Made by a program: the position numbers and the translations under genes. From contig JAVHZZ010000003.1 in assembly GCA_036250195.1 (NCBI GenBank), positions 15,917,004 to 15,981,003 on the forward strand: 64,000 nucleotides of DNA, written 5' to 3'. Below are positions 1-11,335 of this stretch, one piece after another. Within the stretch, counting starts at the first letter, position 1, and each line of letters starts with the position of its first letter. The notes beneath the pieces were generated by a model, which was given only the letters and a program-made list of their open reading frames with translations, had not been told where the DNA came from and did not search any database. The DNA comes from Mixophyes australis. Lineage: Eukaryota; Chordata; Amphibia; Anura; Limnodynastidae.

Positions 1-2943
1 TTCTGCTAAGCTTCCAAAACTCTCTCCACAGGCTAGTACTCTACTGGGGGATGAGATTACTAAGGAGGAGATTGTACAGACTATAAAGTCCCAGAAATCT
101 GGAAAGGCTCCGGGGCCTGATGGCTTCACGGCTGTCTACTATAAGAGGTTTGCTGGGCTTCTGGTCCCTCGTTTGCACACCCTCTTCAACTCAATCATGA
201 CTGGGGGTTCTTGGTCCAGGGATTCTTTGGAGGCTCGGATCTCGGTCATTCATAAAGAGGGTAAAGATGTTCATGACTGTGCTAGTTATCGCCCTATCTC
301 CCTACCCAATACAGATGTTAAATTATATGCTAAAATTTTGGCTAATAGATTAAATTCGGTCCTCCCCTCCCTTGTGCATTACGATCAGGTTGGCTTCATA
401 CCGGGCCGTCGGGCCAGAGACAATTCCAGGAGAGTCGTTGAGCTGATTCATATCATTAATACCAGGAAGGATCCAGCTATTATTCTCTCCCTCGATGCTG
501 AGAAGGCTTTTGACAGGATCTCTTGGAGTTTTATGTCCCGAGTCTTGTTGGCATTTGGCATCTCAGGTAGCCTCCTTACTGGTATTCAAGCCTTATATTC
601 TCGACCCACTGCAAGAGTTATGATCAACGGCTCTCCCTCAGACCTTATTACTATATCCAACGGTACCCGCCAAGGTTGTCCTCTGTCCCCTCTCATCTTT
701 GCCCTCGCTATAGAACCTCTTGCTGCCTCTATCCGGGCCTGTCCAGATATACAGGGTGTGCGAACGGGGGACTTAGAGAGTAAGCTCTCTCTCTTTGCGG
801 ATGATGTCCTGTTGACTCTCCAGCAGCCAGGGGAGTCGCTTCCCGGACTCTTCAACATTTTACACCATTATGGGCACCTTTCAGGTTACAAAATTAATAT
901 TGCAAAATCGGAAGCCCTCCTCCCTAATATCCCCTCCCTGGAGGGACTAGCACTCACCTCCCGTTTTAACTTTCGGTGGCAAAGAAAGAAAATTAAATAC
1001 TTAGGTATTTTTGTTACCGACTCCTACGACTCTCTGTATCGGGAGAACTACCCGGGCCTCTTTGCTAAAATCAAATCAGAACTTTTCTCCTGGCGCTCAT
1101 TGATCATCTCGTGGCTGGGCAGGATCATTTCTGTCAAGATGAACCTCCTTCCTAAGCTTCTTTATTTCTTTCAGACCCTCCCTGTTAGAGTCCCCCTTTC
1201 GGATCTTTCATCTCTCCAAAAATGTCTCTCTAGATTTGTCTGGAACGGTCGGTCTACCAGGATTAAGCTGGCTCTCTTAAAGAGACCCACCAGAAGTGGT
1301 GGTAGGGGTTTCCCGGATTTGAAAATTTACTACTGGGCGGCTCACCTGAGCCATATTGTAGCCACCTTTGCACCCCCTGCGAAATTGTCATGGGTCGACA
1401 TTGAATCCGCCTATCTTAAATTTCCAGTTCTTTCTTGTATTTGGGGTCTCTCAAAACAAGCTAGATCTCCCCTTACTTGCCGATGCCCCACCTTATTATT
1501 TTCAGCTACGATCTGGGAGACCTGCCGGCCCCATCTCAAAATCCCGATATCCTCTTTTCCTGTCCTACCTCTTTGGGGTAACCCTGCCTTTCCTCCTGGG
1601 CTCTCCTCTGCCTTCTATAGTTCCTGGGTCTCTGCAGGTGTTCGATTTGCAGGGGATCTAATACTTCAGGTGCCTTTATCTCCTGGGATGATCTGCGCTC
1701 TAAATTCCCAAGTCTCCATCCTAAATTCTATGAGTATTTCCAGTTACGGCACTTTGTGGGCTCTCTCCTCGGGGGGACTCCTTCCCCCTCTCGTGCTTCC
1801 CCCTTTGAAACTTTATGTCTCTCCTCACCTTCGGGTAGGGGCACGATTTCCTATATCTATAGCCTTATTCTTGATGTACTTTTACCTTCGGGCGGTAGGC
1901 ATGAGAGGGAGTGGGAGAGGGACCTGCCCCCCCCCCCAGAGGAGGATTGCTGGGAAACCATAAGGGAACAGGTTGCCACCAGTTCTATTTCCACTTTAGT
2001 TAAGGAGAACGCTTATAAAATATACTATAGATGGTACTACACCCCTGACAAACTTACTAAAATGTTCCCCTCTAGTTCTCCATTATGCTGGTGGGGTTGT
2101 GGCCAGATGGGTTCTTTCTTACATATCTGGTGGTCCTGCCCTAAAATATCCACCTTTTGGGACCGAGTTAGGGCCCTCCTCTCCTCCCTCCTTCCGTGCC
2201 CCGTCCGGAAAGACCCATGGTCTTTTCTTCTCTGTTACCCTCTGATTGATGATGATAGACAGTCTGCGAAATTGGCATCCCATGTCCTTGCAGCTGAGCA
2301 ATGCCTAGTAGCTAAGTCATGGAAACAAGTTGAACCCCCCACTATGGCGGCTCTGCGATCCTATATTTGGTTCATTGCACGGATGGAACGGATTACATAC
2401 CACCTTCACGATAAGGACGATAAATTCCACCAGATTTGGGCTCATTGGCTTTACTTATAACCCCTTAGCTCCTGCACCAACTCCTTCCTGTTAAGTGATG
2501 GGCATAGGGGACCTGACTCCTGAAGCGGTTACCCCTGTCCCAAATACCCAGGTAATACTCTCTCCTGAACTTCTTTTATTGAAAAAAAAAATAAGATAAA
2601 GGGAAGAATGTTCTCTTTTTATTTTTATTATTTATCTATTTTCTTTAGGTGACGACCAGTGCCCCCCCTCCCCCCTCCCTTATCCCCCTCTATACTATTA
2701 TAAAATGTTATTGATGTTTGAATATCCTGAGTAACAATGGTATACTTACCTGTTTCCTCAATGGCATTCTGTTGATGTCTTGCATATCCATTACTTTATT
2801 TTCTGTTACATTGTTATTTATTCATGTCTTGCTTTGCTTCCTGTTTTGTTTTGTTTTTTTTCTACTTACGCAATGTACTAATTTGTTGACTCGTATCTGT
2901 ATATCATTGCGATTTCTCAAAATAAATAGTTTAAAAAAAAAAA
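1..2943 (+). mobile_element. L1/Tx1-like LINE, 3' part including poly(A) tail
   Basis: A non-LTR retrotransposon enters at the left edge and ends in an AATAAA followed by an A-run at about 2932-2943. It contains the reverse transcriptase and the C-terminal zinc-knuckle part of ORF2 (2-2460), then about 480 bp of 3' untranslated sequence with a long pyrimidine-rich stretch. The endonuclease part of ORF2 and ORF1 lie outside the window. The C-terminal Cys-rich motif and the RT block order are those of the L1/Tx1 group. It sits in the same orientation as SCARA3 and presumably within its first intron. Confidence 0.88.
2..2460 (+). pseudogene. LINE ORF2 reverse transcriptase with one frameshift
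   Basis: The frame is open from base 2 and shows the reverse transcriptase palm: a GKAPGPDG block near 103-125, then DAEKAFD, GTRQGCPLSPLIF, and the catalytic FADD at 794-805. It copies LINE RNA into DNA at a nicked target. The coherent LINE protein stays in this frame until about 1658-1662, then continues in the next frame (first clear codon 1663) to a stop at 2458-2460. The second segment carries the L1-type Cys/Trp-rich end (CWWGCGQMGSFLHIWWSC). The C-run at 1927-1936 is in frame and is not the break. The single small indel at about 1660 is the only inactivating lesion seen here, which suggests a fairly young copy or a sequencing indel. The first frame drifts on to a chance stop at 1963. 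Confidence 0.85.
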
Positions 2944-3961
2944 GTAGAATTTAAAGAAAAGGCTGTGACCATATTCTCTCCACTGTTTGGTGTCATGTCC
3001 ATTGTTGAATGAGTGATTGTGGTTTGACTGCAGGACAGAGTCAGATATTGTCCCTGTCTAGGGTAATGGTCTAGAGTACTCTACAAAACATAGAGTCATC
3101 TACTAACCATAAATTGTGCATAAATTGCACAATTGATGCACTTCCCATCGCGTTTCTGTCTCTTGCAGCCCCGTTTGCTTAGAGACAGAACTGGGGTGTT
3201 AACGTACCAATGCAGGAACGAAAGGGCGTGCAATTTTCAGAATTCTCCTTTATAGCAAAATCCCCTGCTGCCCCTTCTTCCTCTGCCATCACATGACCAC
3301 TTCCTGATTTATAGACTCAGATTAGATTATACTGTCCTCATGAACATGCTCGAGAGCTGCAATGCAAATGTGACCCAGGTGAGAGCTCAAATGTATTTGC
3401 ATCATCCAGAACAGTAAATACACCATCACACATATTAGATTAGGCACTCTGTCTTTCGTATTATTCTCCCGAAATACAGCTTGCTTCACCCTGTTTTTAC
3501 TATAGTTTAACGCATGAAATTAAGGAAACATCTGAGCTTCTATTATTTTATGTATCAAATATGTACATTTGGGTTCATTGACATAGCTCCCATTACATCC
3601 CAAAATAAAGTTAGTATCCAGTGATCTCCCAAGCAGATCGTCATGTCTGAATTGTTTGGAAGTGTTTGAACCTTGTGTTTCCATTGCCTGGGATCTTGTT
3701 TCGTTTTATGATCCTGGAGATGGACCATGCTTTAATACTAGTAATGAAACTGGAGAGAAATGTTTATAGATCTGCTTCATAAAGTTTCAAACGCTCCTCG
3801 GAAAACATATGTACCACTGTTTCTGCAGTGGAGCGGGCATTCTCAGAACCCAGCATGAACTCGCTCAGGTGATTATGTAGGATGGTTAACACTTTCAGTT
3901 CAATCACTTTGCACACTCTAGCTGCTATACCTATTTTCATATGAGTATGCTACATGACAAA
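2944..3961. other. SCARA3 intron sequence, nothing recognised
   Basis: Between the LINE tail and the first MITE I see no gene, RNA gene or assignable repeat. A short inverted repeat lies around 3112-3135. An ATG-containing stretch at 3341-3377 followed by a GT was tested as the missing first SCARA3 exon and rejected because the reading phase does not fit. Confidence 0.5.
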
Positions 3962-4137
3962 GGAGTAAATGTATCAAGCTGAGAGTTTTCTGGTGGGTTT
4001 GAAAAGTGGAGATGTTGCCTATAGCAACCAGTCAGATTCTAGATGTCATTTTGTAGAATGTTCTAAATAAATGATAGCTAGAATCTGATTGGTTTTTCAA
4101 ACCCGCCGGAAAACTCTCAGCTTGATACATTTACCCC
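3962..4137. mobile_element. PIF/Harbinger-like MITE, 176 bp
   Basis: The two ends are long inverted repeats: GGAGTAAATGTATCAAGCTG on the left and its near complement ending in CATTTACCCC on the right. The element is flanked by AAA on both sides (3959-3961 and 4138-4140), a 3-bp target duplication as PIF/Harbinger elements make. It has no coding capacity and must be moved in trans. The terminal sequence is shared with the hairpin MITE at 30482-30670. Confidence 0.75.
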
Positions 4138-4140
4138 AAA

Positions 4141-5777
4141 GTCTACATATTTCCGGCACATATCTACATTAGTCACTTCCCAAGGTCTCCCAGAATTAGG
4201 AACATCTACACTAATTAAACTGTTTAAGCCAATATGCCACATTCTGAAGCTGAAGTATCACAAAACTATACAAAGACTCATGAATAACTTTTGACTTATT
4301 CCCTTCTTTTGTGAGGAACTATTCCAGGTCAGTGGTTATCCGCATATAACTTGAAACTGCTACTGCAGCAAAAGCTGACACTGGATTATGGTGTAGCTCT
4401 AAACATAACATTTCACACGAGTCACAGGGCTGAGATAACAACGGATCGAGATTACTTATCTAGGTTCCCTAGTATAAAATCCTTCTGGATTTCCTACAAT
4501 TTCTATCTTTTTTCCGACAATAGTTTCTATTATGAGGAGTTAACTACTAGAATCCTCTCCCATGCTGTGACCTGCATTGAGAAGATCATGTTCTAGTTTA
4601 CTGTAACTGACTATTAAATTGGGAAGGATTTACCAGTGAACTTGCTTCCTTCAATCTTCCACCTTCTGAAATTGAATCCAATAGTTTAAACATTCTATCA
4701 CATCTGTCTATTGTGTTTTTTAGATGTTTATCTGTTATGTAGTTGGAGATGAGCGAAATGATATAGCTTGTTGCGCTATTGCAACTGTTATTCCGGAAAT
4801 TCAAATTAATTATCAAAACACTGCAATATCACTCATAAGGAATTACTGGTCAAGTTAAGTTTCTTTAAATAGTCCTTAATAACTTTTTCCTTGAAGCACC
4901 ACTAGGCAAAACTAGGGAGCCAGGGTGTATGGGACATTGAAAACATTGTATGAGTGATATAATGTAACTCATTCTGTGGCTTGATTGTCACCACTGTCCC
5001 CACACTGAGCGCCAGCCGCTGACTTTGACGGACAGCGGCTGACAGCGTTTTACCTGTGAAGCTGCTGTTCCTCCATGTTAGTAATGGGCTGTTGGTTTGG
5101 GGCTATGACCACAACACTTCCAAAAATAAAAGATGCCCCCCTGCCCTCACTATGCACTAGTATATAAATAAGGGGAGTAAAGCTAAGGGCATGGGGGCAG
5201 TCGGGTCATCACCCGAGGGGGGACAACTAGGGCACCCACAACTTATGCAAGAGGCCCGGTTGGATTTATTTAATTGGTTATATATTAAGCTATGTTGGAC
5301 ACCCCAACCATCCTGCACCAATTTGACAGGTACTATCAAATTGATAAATATAGATGCGCAGATTGGCCTTGTGTTGGCCTAGCCCCTCTCACATCAAACT
5401 TACCTAAATATAAGCATAATGGAGTTGGCTGAGCTTATACACCATGTGCTGCAGTTAATATTCTAGTATTCTGGTAATAATGAGTAGCAGACCCACACAC
5501 ATTTCATCTCCTGATTGTCCATGTGTAACCACTTTGAATAATTAGTACAATAGGCGCTCTGACTCTGATCAAATGCACCTTAAAAGTTCAAAAATTATAG
5601 CCAGGAAATTATAACCATATAAATTCCGCACATGCCAAGCTACAGTAAAAGAAAATATTAATTCATATAACTATATGAAATGTTCAGTAATTTTATAACC
5701 AGAAAAAAATGAATTGCTGTAGACAAGACTGCATATGTATTTGGTATAAAAGGAGGCAGATTTATTTTGTATTTCAG
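4141..5777. other. SCARA3 intron sequence, nothing recognised
   Basis: No exon, RNA gene or classifiable element was found. Short open frames at 4351-4816 and 5157-5382 have no recognisable protein features. A polypyrimidine-containing acceptor (TATTTCAG) ends the stretch at 5777. Confidence 0.5.
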
Positions 5778-5834
5778 AGGAGGAACTTATACAAGACGAG
5801 GACGACATGCCCTCCTCAAGATACAGACAAAATG
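5778..5834 (+). CDS. SCARA3: SCARA3 coding exon 2 (cytoplasmic tail)
   Basis: A 57-bp exon between TTTCAG and GTAAGT encodes an acidic segment, EELIQDEDDMPSSRYRQ, that lines up with the EEDL...DDEDMP part of the mammalian SCARA3 cytoplasmic tail. It begins with two bases of a split codon and ends with one (G), so the downstream intron is phase 1. The exon with the initiator Met was not found in the window; in mammals it encodes only about 16 residues and the first intron is long. SCARA3 is a type II membrane protein linked to scavenging of oxidising molecules and protection against oxidative stress. Confidence 0.88.
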
Positions 5835-7990
5835 GTAAGTATACATCTTCAGCTACGTCAAGTCCACAGCTAACACTTCTCTTCGCATTATACTTCTGGG
5901 CCTGTTATCACAAAGGTTTTTTTCTGGGTCCTAATATATAATCATAAATATTCTTTGAATTATTGTAATTTCTAGAGCAACACAGTAAATTCTGCTTCAT
6001 GTTCACATTTCTACTATTTAAATATATTAATAGCTTTCACCAACCGCAGTCCCCAGTGTATTTGGGAAGTAATAACGTAGCTCTGCAGCTTTAACTCAAT
6101 CCCATCTGATGATTAGCCACCTACTCCCCTCATATGATAAGGTATGGCAAAGTATATTTTCCGCTAGTCTAGTGCTTTGTGCTCTAGAAACTTCTAATAA
6201 AATTAAAAATCACAATTAGTTTTCAGCTCTTTACAGGACACGCTTGGGTAGTAAGAACCATTGGTACAGCAATGGGGTCCTACCCGCTCCCTATGCTTTT
6301 GTGCCACATGGTACCTGTATGTTTGTGTAGAGTACCCTGTAACTTTGTCCGGAAAAAAAATGTATTAATTCAGATTCAGAGCTATCACAAGATCAAAACT
6401 GATGAATAATAATTATTGTTGAAGTCACTGGATGTATTCCAGTAGATATTTCTTATAAAACCACAAAACCAGTCCGCTGTACCATCGCAGTAGAGCTTCT
6501 CCAATACAGTAGACCAGGAAGTGTCTCACATACCATCACACAGGTACAATATTCTAATCAGAATTACACGGAGGGCACTGGGTTCAACAAAGTGAGAGAG
6601 ACTCAAAAAAATATCAGTCTGTCTAGTAGCAATAGTAAAGTAAAAAAAATGGCACTTATAATCATGTGCTGATAAGATTGCAAAACGACATTGTGGGCTA
6701 TCGCTCATCACACACCACCAATATAAGAATAAGGGTCGACCCAGGTAGACATGTCCCATGGCTACTCGCTTCAATTATTTCAATAATGATCCATGTCCCG
6801 AACATCCTGTAGAAATACTATACATCTATTGGCACATGATTGCTAGAAATTCATTCAAAATGTCATAATCAGATTGGATGGAATTTGCTTATTTGTGATG
6901 TATAAACCTGTAATTACCGAGGGTGGAGTGTTACCCTAATAGTCTTACCCTCCACATTTTTCGGTGTTCTGTGGCTGCTTTCTGCTTTCTCCTCTGCTAC
7001 TAATGCTGTTTTAAACAGACAGCCATGTTTCTGATGTTCCTCCTCACCTGAGCTGCCATTTGCACATTCCATGATTAAGGATCTATAGCGCCATTTAATT
7101 TTTAATGATGAGGCCGTGCGAAGGAAATGACAAAAATCAAGCTTTGGAGTCAGCTCTACTGACTTAAAATGTATCCATCAGGTTTAGAAACAATCCAACT
7201 GTGATAACATACAATTACCTTATTTCATCCAAATAAATAGCAGTATGATAAATAATAGATTATACATAAACATAATTCTTATACATGCTGATAACACCTC
7301 ATTCTAATCCCGCCATTATTGCATGTCCATTTCAAAAAACATAACTTATGTTTTCCTATTAAACAAACAGTTCCCAACTCTGTAGACTAAGCAGGGTAGA
7401 TAAATCCCATTGTCCAAGCAACATTTACCACTGTGCGGTGTAAGAAGACTAATGGAACTTATGCACTCTAAACAACGTCCACCAAAAAGAAGAGCAAATT
7501 TTTCAAAGCAGTTCCGAACAATATTTGTCTCATTCAGCATCTGGGCACAGAATTTGCCATCTTTCCTTGGCAGGATTTGGCATTAAGTTCACCCTCATAA
7601 TTTTTGTTCTGTTCAGAATTCTCCTATCTGCCTGTACCTATCCCAATCTCACTGCAAAACAGCAAAAAATTGACAACTCTACTGTCTAACCCAACATTTC
7701 TCTGGACTCCCCTGGATTTTTCAAGGAGGACCTAGTAGGTCCTACTCTACTTAGCCTACATCACTTCCTGACAATGGATACATAAAGTAACATGAAAGCT
7801 TGCACAAAACATTTGGAAGTAATCCAAGGTTCAAATTTAAGTTAGTTATTTCATATATCACTACTAAGTTTACATACTGATTTGAGCATAACAAATATAT
7901 TGCTCCCAGCCAATTAATTAATGTAAGTGTACGATTCCTAGTTTGTTTCAATAAATAATAATACATTTTACTGTGATCTATAATTTTAAG
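5835..7990. other. SCARA3 intron, nothing recognised
   Basis: A 2.2-kb phase-1 intron bounded by GTAAGT and a purine-rich acceptor TTTTAAG. No element boundaries or coding potential could be recognised. Confidence 0.6.
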
Positions 7991-8110
7991 GTAGGACCAG
8001 AACAAACTGCACCAGGTGCCAGAAGAACCTGTCCCTCCAGAACTCAGTGAAAGTTCTCTACTTCGTTGTTGTGATTCTCATCATCGCTGTTATAGTATTA
8101 GCATCATTGG
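7991..8110 (+). CDS. SCARA3: SCARA3 coding exon 3 (membrane anchor)
   Basis: This 120-bp exon completes the G codon from exon 2 and encodes a basic Cys-containing segment (CTRCQKNLSL) followed by the hydrophobic signal-anchor VLYFVVVILIIAVIVLASL. The RCQKNLSL motif matches mammalian SCARA3 essentially unchanged. The CxxC pair just before the membrane helix is also conserved. The acceptor is AAG rather than a classic pyrimidine-tract CAG, but the phase and protein alignment fix the start at 7991. The donor is GTAAGT at 8111. The helix places the acidic tail in the cytoplasm and the rest in the ER/Golgi lumen or outside the cell. Confidence 0.93.
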
Positions 8111-8824
8111 GTAAGTTCCAAGAGTCACTTGAATTGTTTTCTTGTTTACAAACTACTGCTTATTAAAGATAAACTCCTTTACAGTCTCCCAACAGTGTCT
8201 ATCGTACCCCTGATGTCAGCATAATGCACCATTCTGTGTAGTTGTGTATCATAATGTAAATCTTAACAAAAAATGGCAGTACCGAATGTCCACCTAATAT
8301 CAAATGGATAGGCTGGTTTCATTTATACAACCAGTATAAAAGTAACCTACCTCCTTATACAGTCTATATCATACTGACAAGTACAGTAGTTGAGCACCAT
8401 GTACATACTATTGGGCGGTTTCCCTGTTGGTCATTATTCTGTACATTGTTACCTCCAGCTAGCAGCTAGAAGATTGCTGATAGACAATATTGGGTAGAGC
8501 GCATTCCACATTGCATTATCTGAGTCCAGAGACCAGAATTCTCCTCAAAGATAGGTAATACTATCTTGAATGGTGGTGGAAGGTGACCCAAACACACTAC
8601 ACTCTTATGCTATAGATTAATGGATGATTATCATCTATCAGTGCTCAGTCACACTGCATGACAAGTATGGTAGCTGTACTCATAGCAGTCATTATAAACT
8701 ATAATGTTTCATCAATGCAAGAGGCTGCTCTTGGTGAGGGCAACACATAATAGATAGCTCTACAACCTTCCAACAGTAGAAGGCTTTGAAGGACATGAGA
8801 AGGACCAATAAATAGGATACAACT
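8111..8824. other. SCARA3 intron, nothing recognised
   Basis: The first 0.7 kb of the intron holds no gene or repeat that I can classify. Confidence 0.5.
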
Positions 8825-9518
8825 GTAACATAGTAACATAGTTGAAAGAAGACACCAGTCCATCGAGTTCAACCTATTTTGGATCTCCTGCGATTCCTCA
8901 CTTATGTTTGAAATTGATCCAGACTAAGCAACCGCCAATCTGTTTCAATTGTGAAAATCCCCCCAGACCCAATATTGTAGTACTATTTTTACCCTATATC
9001 CACTACTATCCTTCATTTTAATTAACGGCAATGAATTCCATATCTTGACTGCCCTTACTGTAAAGAACCCCTTCCTTTGCTGATTGTGAAATTTCCTCTC
9101 CTCTAACCTTAGGGGGTGACCGCGTGTCCTGTGTATAGTCCTCGGGGTAAAAAGTTCCCATGAAAGCTCTCTGTATTGACCCCTAAAGTATTTGTACATA
9201 GTAATAATATCTCACCTTAGACGCCTCTTTTCTAAAGTAAACATGCCTAAACCGGCTAACCTTTCCTCATAACTTAATGACTCCATACCCTTTATCAATT
9301 TTGTCGTCCTTCTCTGAACCCTTTCTAGTTCCAAATTATCTTTTTTATAGAGTGGTGCCCAGAACTCCAATTCAAGATGAGGTCTTACAAACTATTAATA
9401 CAGTGGCAAAATTACACTGTCTTCCCTTGCATCTATGCCCCTTTTTATGCATGCCAATACTTTGTTTGCCCTTGCAGGTGCTGCTTGACATTGAGCACTA
9501 TTGCTAAGTCTACTGTCT
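8825..9518 (-). mobile_element. CR1-like LINE, 3' end
   Basis: Read on the - strand this is the C-terminal part of a CR1/L2-type LINE ORF2: a PHLE motif, then [14 protein letters not shown], then SYEERL, then FFTVRAVKIWNSLP, the usual end of these proteins. It is followed by a non-coding tail ending in a run of CTATGTTA-type units at about 8825-8850. In-frame stops (for example the TGA just before DIITMYKYF) show it is dead. It continues at 11257 after a 1.7-kb insertion. The 3' end lies at the low coordinate, so it is antisense to SCARA3. Confidence 0.85.
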
Positions 9519-11256
9519 CAGGGGCGCACCCAGGGGGGGGGGGTTTACTAGTCCCCAGAAACCCCTGTCCTACCTGTGGTGTCCTATGCTTACAGTGGTT
9601 GGCCCCTCTCCCGGGACCAGCCACTGCTGCTTGTAATCATCTCCCAGTCAGTCCCCTGCTGTGTGAGCTCAGATCTCTGCCGGCAGATTGGCCCCGCCCC
9701 TTCCTACCACACTGCCAGCATGGCCCCGCCCCTTCCTACCACACTGCCAGCATGGGTGTTATACAGGAGGCAGCAGCAGAAGAAGGTAAGAATGTGTCTG
9801 CGTATATGACAGCTTACATGTATGTGTGTGAGTGTCTGTGTGTGTCAGTGTACATGTCAGCTTACATATCTGTGTGTTTATGTATGTGTGTGTTTATGTA
9901 TGTATGTGACAGCTTACATATCTGTGTGTTTATGTATGTATGTGACAGCTTACATATCTGTGTGTTTATGTATGTATGTGACAGCTTACATATCTGTGTG
10001 TTTATGTATGTATGTGACAGCTTACATATCTGTGTGTTTATGTATGTATGTATGTGACAGCTTACATATCTGTGTGTTTATGTAAGTGTGTATGTGACAG
10101 CTTACATATCTGTGTGTTTATGTATGTGTGTGTTTATGTATGTATGTATGTATGTATGTGTATGTGACAGCTTACATATCTGTGTTTATGTATGTGTGTG
10201 TGTATGTGACAGCTTACATATCTGTGTGTTTATGTATGTGTGTGTTTATGTATGTATGTATGTATGTATGTATGTATGTATGTGTATGTATGTGACAGCT
10301 TACATATCTGTGTGTTTATGTATGTGTGTGTTTATGTATGTATGTATGTATGTATGTGTATGTATGTGACAGCTTACATATCTGTGTGTTTATGTTTGTG
10401 TGTGTTTATGTATGTATGTATGTATGTATGTGTATGTGACAGCTTACATATCTGTGTTTATGTATGTGTGTGTGTGACAGCTTACATATCTGTGTGTTTA
10501 TGTATGTGTGTGTTTATGTATGTGTGTGTGTGTGTTTATGTATGTATGTATGTATGTATGTATGTATGTGTGATAGCTTACATATCTGTGTGTTTATGTA
10601 TGTGTGTGTTTATGTATGTATGTATGTATGTATGTATGTATGTATGTATGTGTGATAGCTTACATATCTGTGTGTTTATGTATGTGTGTGTATGTGTATG
10701 TGACAGCTTACATATCTGTGTGTTTATGTATGTGTGTGTTTATGTATGTATGTGTATGTGACAGCTTACATATCTGTGTGTTTATGTATGTATGTGTATG
10801 TGACAGCTTACATATCTGTGTGTTTATGTATGTATGTGTGTGTATGTGACAGCTTACATATCTGTGTTTATGTATGCGTGTGTGTGTATGTGACAGCTTA
10901 CATATCTGTGTGTTTATGTATGTGTGTGTTTATGTATGTATGTGTATGTGACAGCTTACATATCTGTGTGTTTATGTATGTATGTGTGTGTATGTGACAG
11001 CTTACATATCTGTGTGTTTATGTATGTGTGTGTATGTGACAGCTTACATATCTGTGTGTGTATGTGACAGCTTACATGTTTGTGTGTTTGATCCTGTGTG
11101 TTTGTGTGTGTCTGTGCTTGACTGTGTATGGGACAGTTTACATATCTGTGTGTTGGACACGGTGTGTGTTTGTAGCCACGCCCCTACACATACTGGACAC
11201 GCCCACTTGTATCGTGGCGCAGAAACCCCCCTCCTCGAATCCTGTGTTTGCCCCAG
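9519..11256. mobile_element. 1738-bp insertion inside the CR1 LINE, 5-bp duplication
   Basis: The insert is flanked by TGTCT at 9514-9518 and 11257-11261. Removing it and one copy rejoins the CR1 reading frame exactly (KDLGVLVD then SRLS). Its ends are CAGGGGCGCACC and TTTGCCCCAG, which resemble hAT termini, but hAT elements normally duplicate 8 bp, so the class is unresolved. Inside are a G-run, two copies of a 35-bp GC-rich unit (about 9688-9755), and the large VNTR at 9800-11160. No coding sequence is supported. Confidence 0.7.
9800..11160. repeat. Composite TATG/GTGT VNTR, about 23 core units
   Basis: A core of about 20 bp (GACAGCTTACATATCTGTGT) recurs about 23 times, separated by TATG and TG microsatellite runs of variable length, giving spacings from about 36 to 95 bp. 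The shortest regular units, near 9905-10055, repeat every 36 bp. All long open frames here are products of the repeat. It is expected to be very polymorphic in length. Confidence 0.95.
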
Positions 11257-11335
11257 TGTCTACGAGCACTCCCAAATCCTTTTCCACTATAGATTCTCCT
11301 AAATTAATTCCATTTAATTTATAGATTGCGTTGAA
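11257..11335 (-). mobile_element. CR1-like LINE, fragment upstream of the insertion
   Basis: On the - strand this encodes a YKLNGINLG...VEKDLGVLVD segment, the strongly conserved RT tail of CR1-type LINEs. It joins in frame to the 8825-9518 part. The sequence becomes unrecognisable beyond about 11335. Confidence 0.8.

Noticed and set aside
1927..1963. C-run as the frameshift site in the LINE ORF2
   Set aside because: The protein is already in the second frame from about 1663, and the run reads in frame as Pro codons.
3341..3377. Candidate first SCARA3 coding exon (ATG, short peptide ending NVTQ, then GTGAGA)
   Set aside because: It would leave phase 0, but exon 2 needs a single base from the previous exon. 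In the required frame there is no ATG.
9822..11302. Many long open frames rich in Cys, Val, Tyr and Met
   Set aside because: They are translations of a TATG/GTGT VNTR with the same peptide in several frames.
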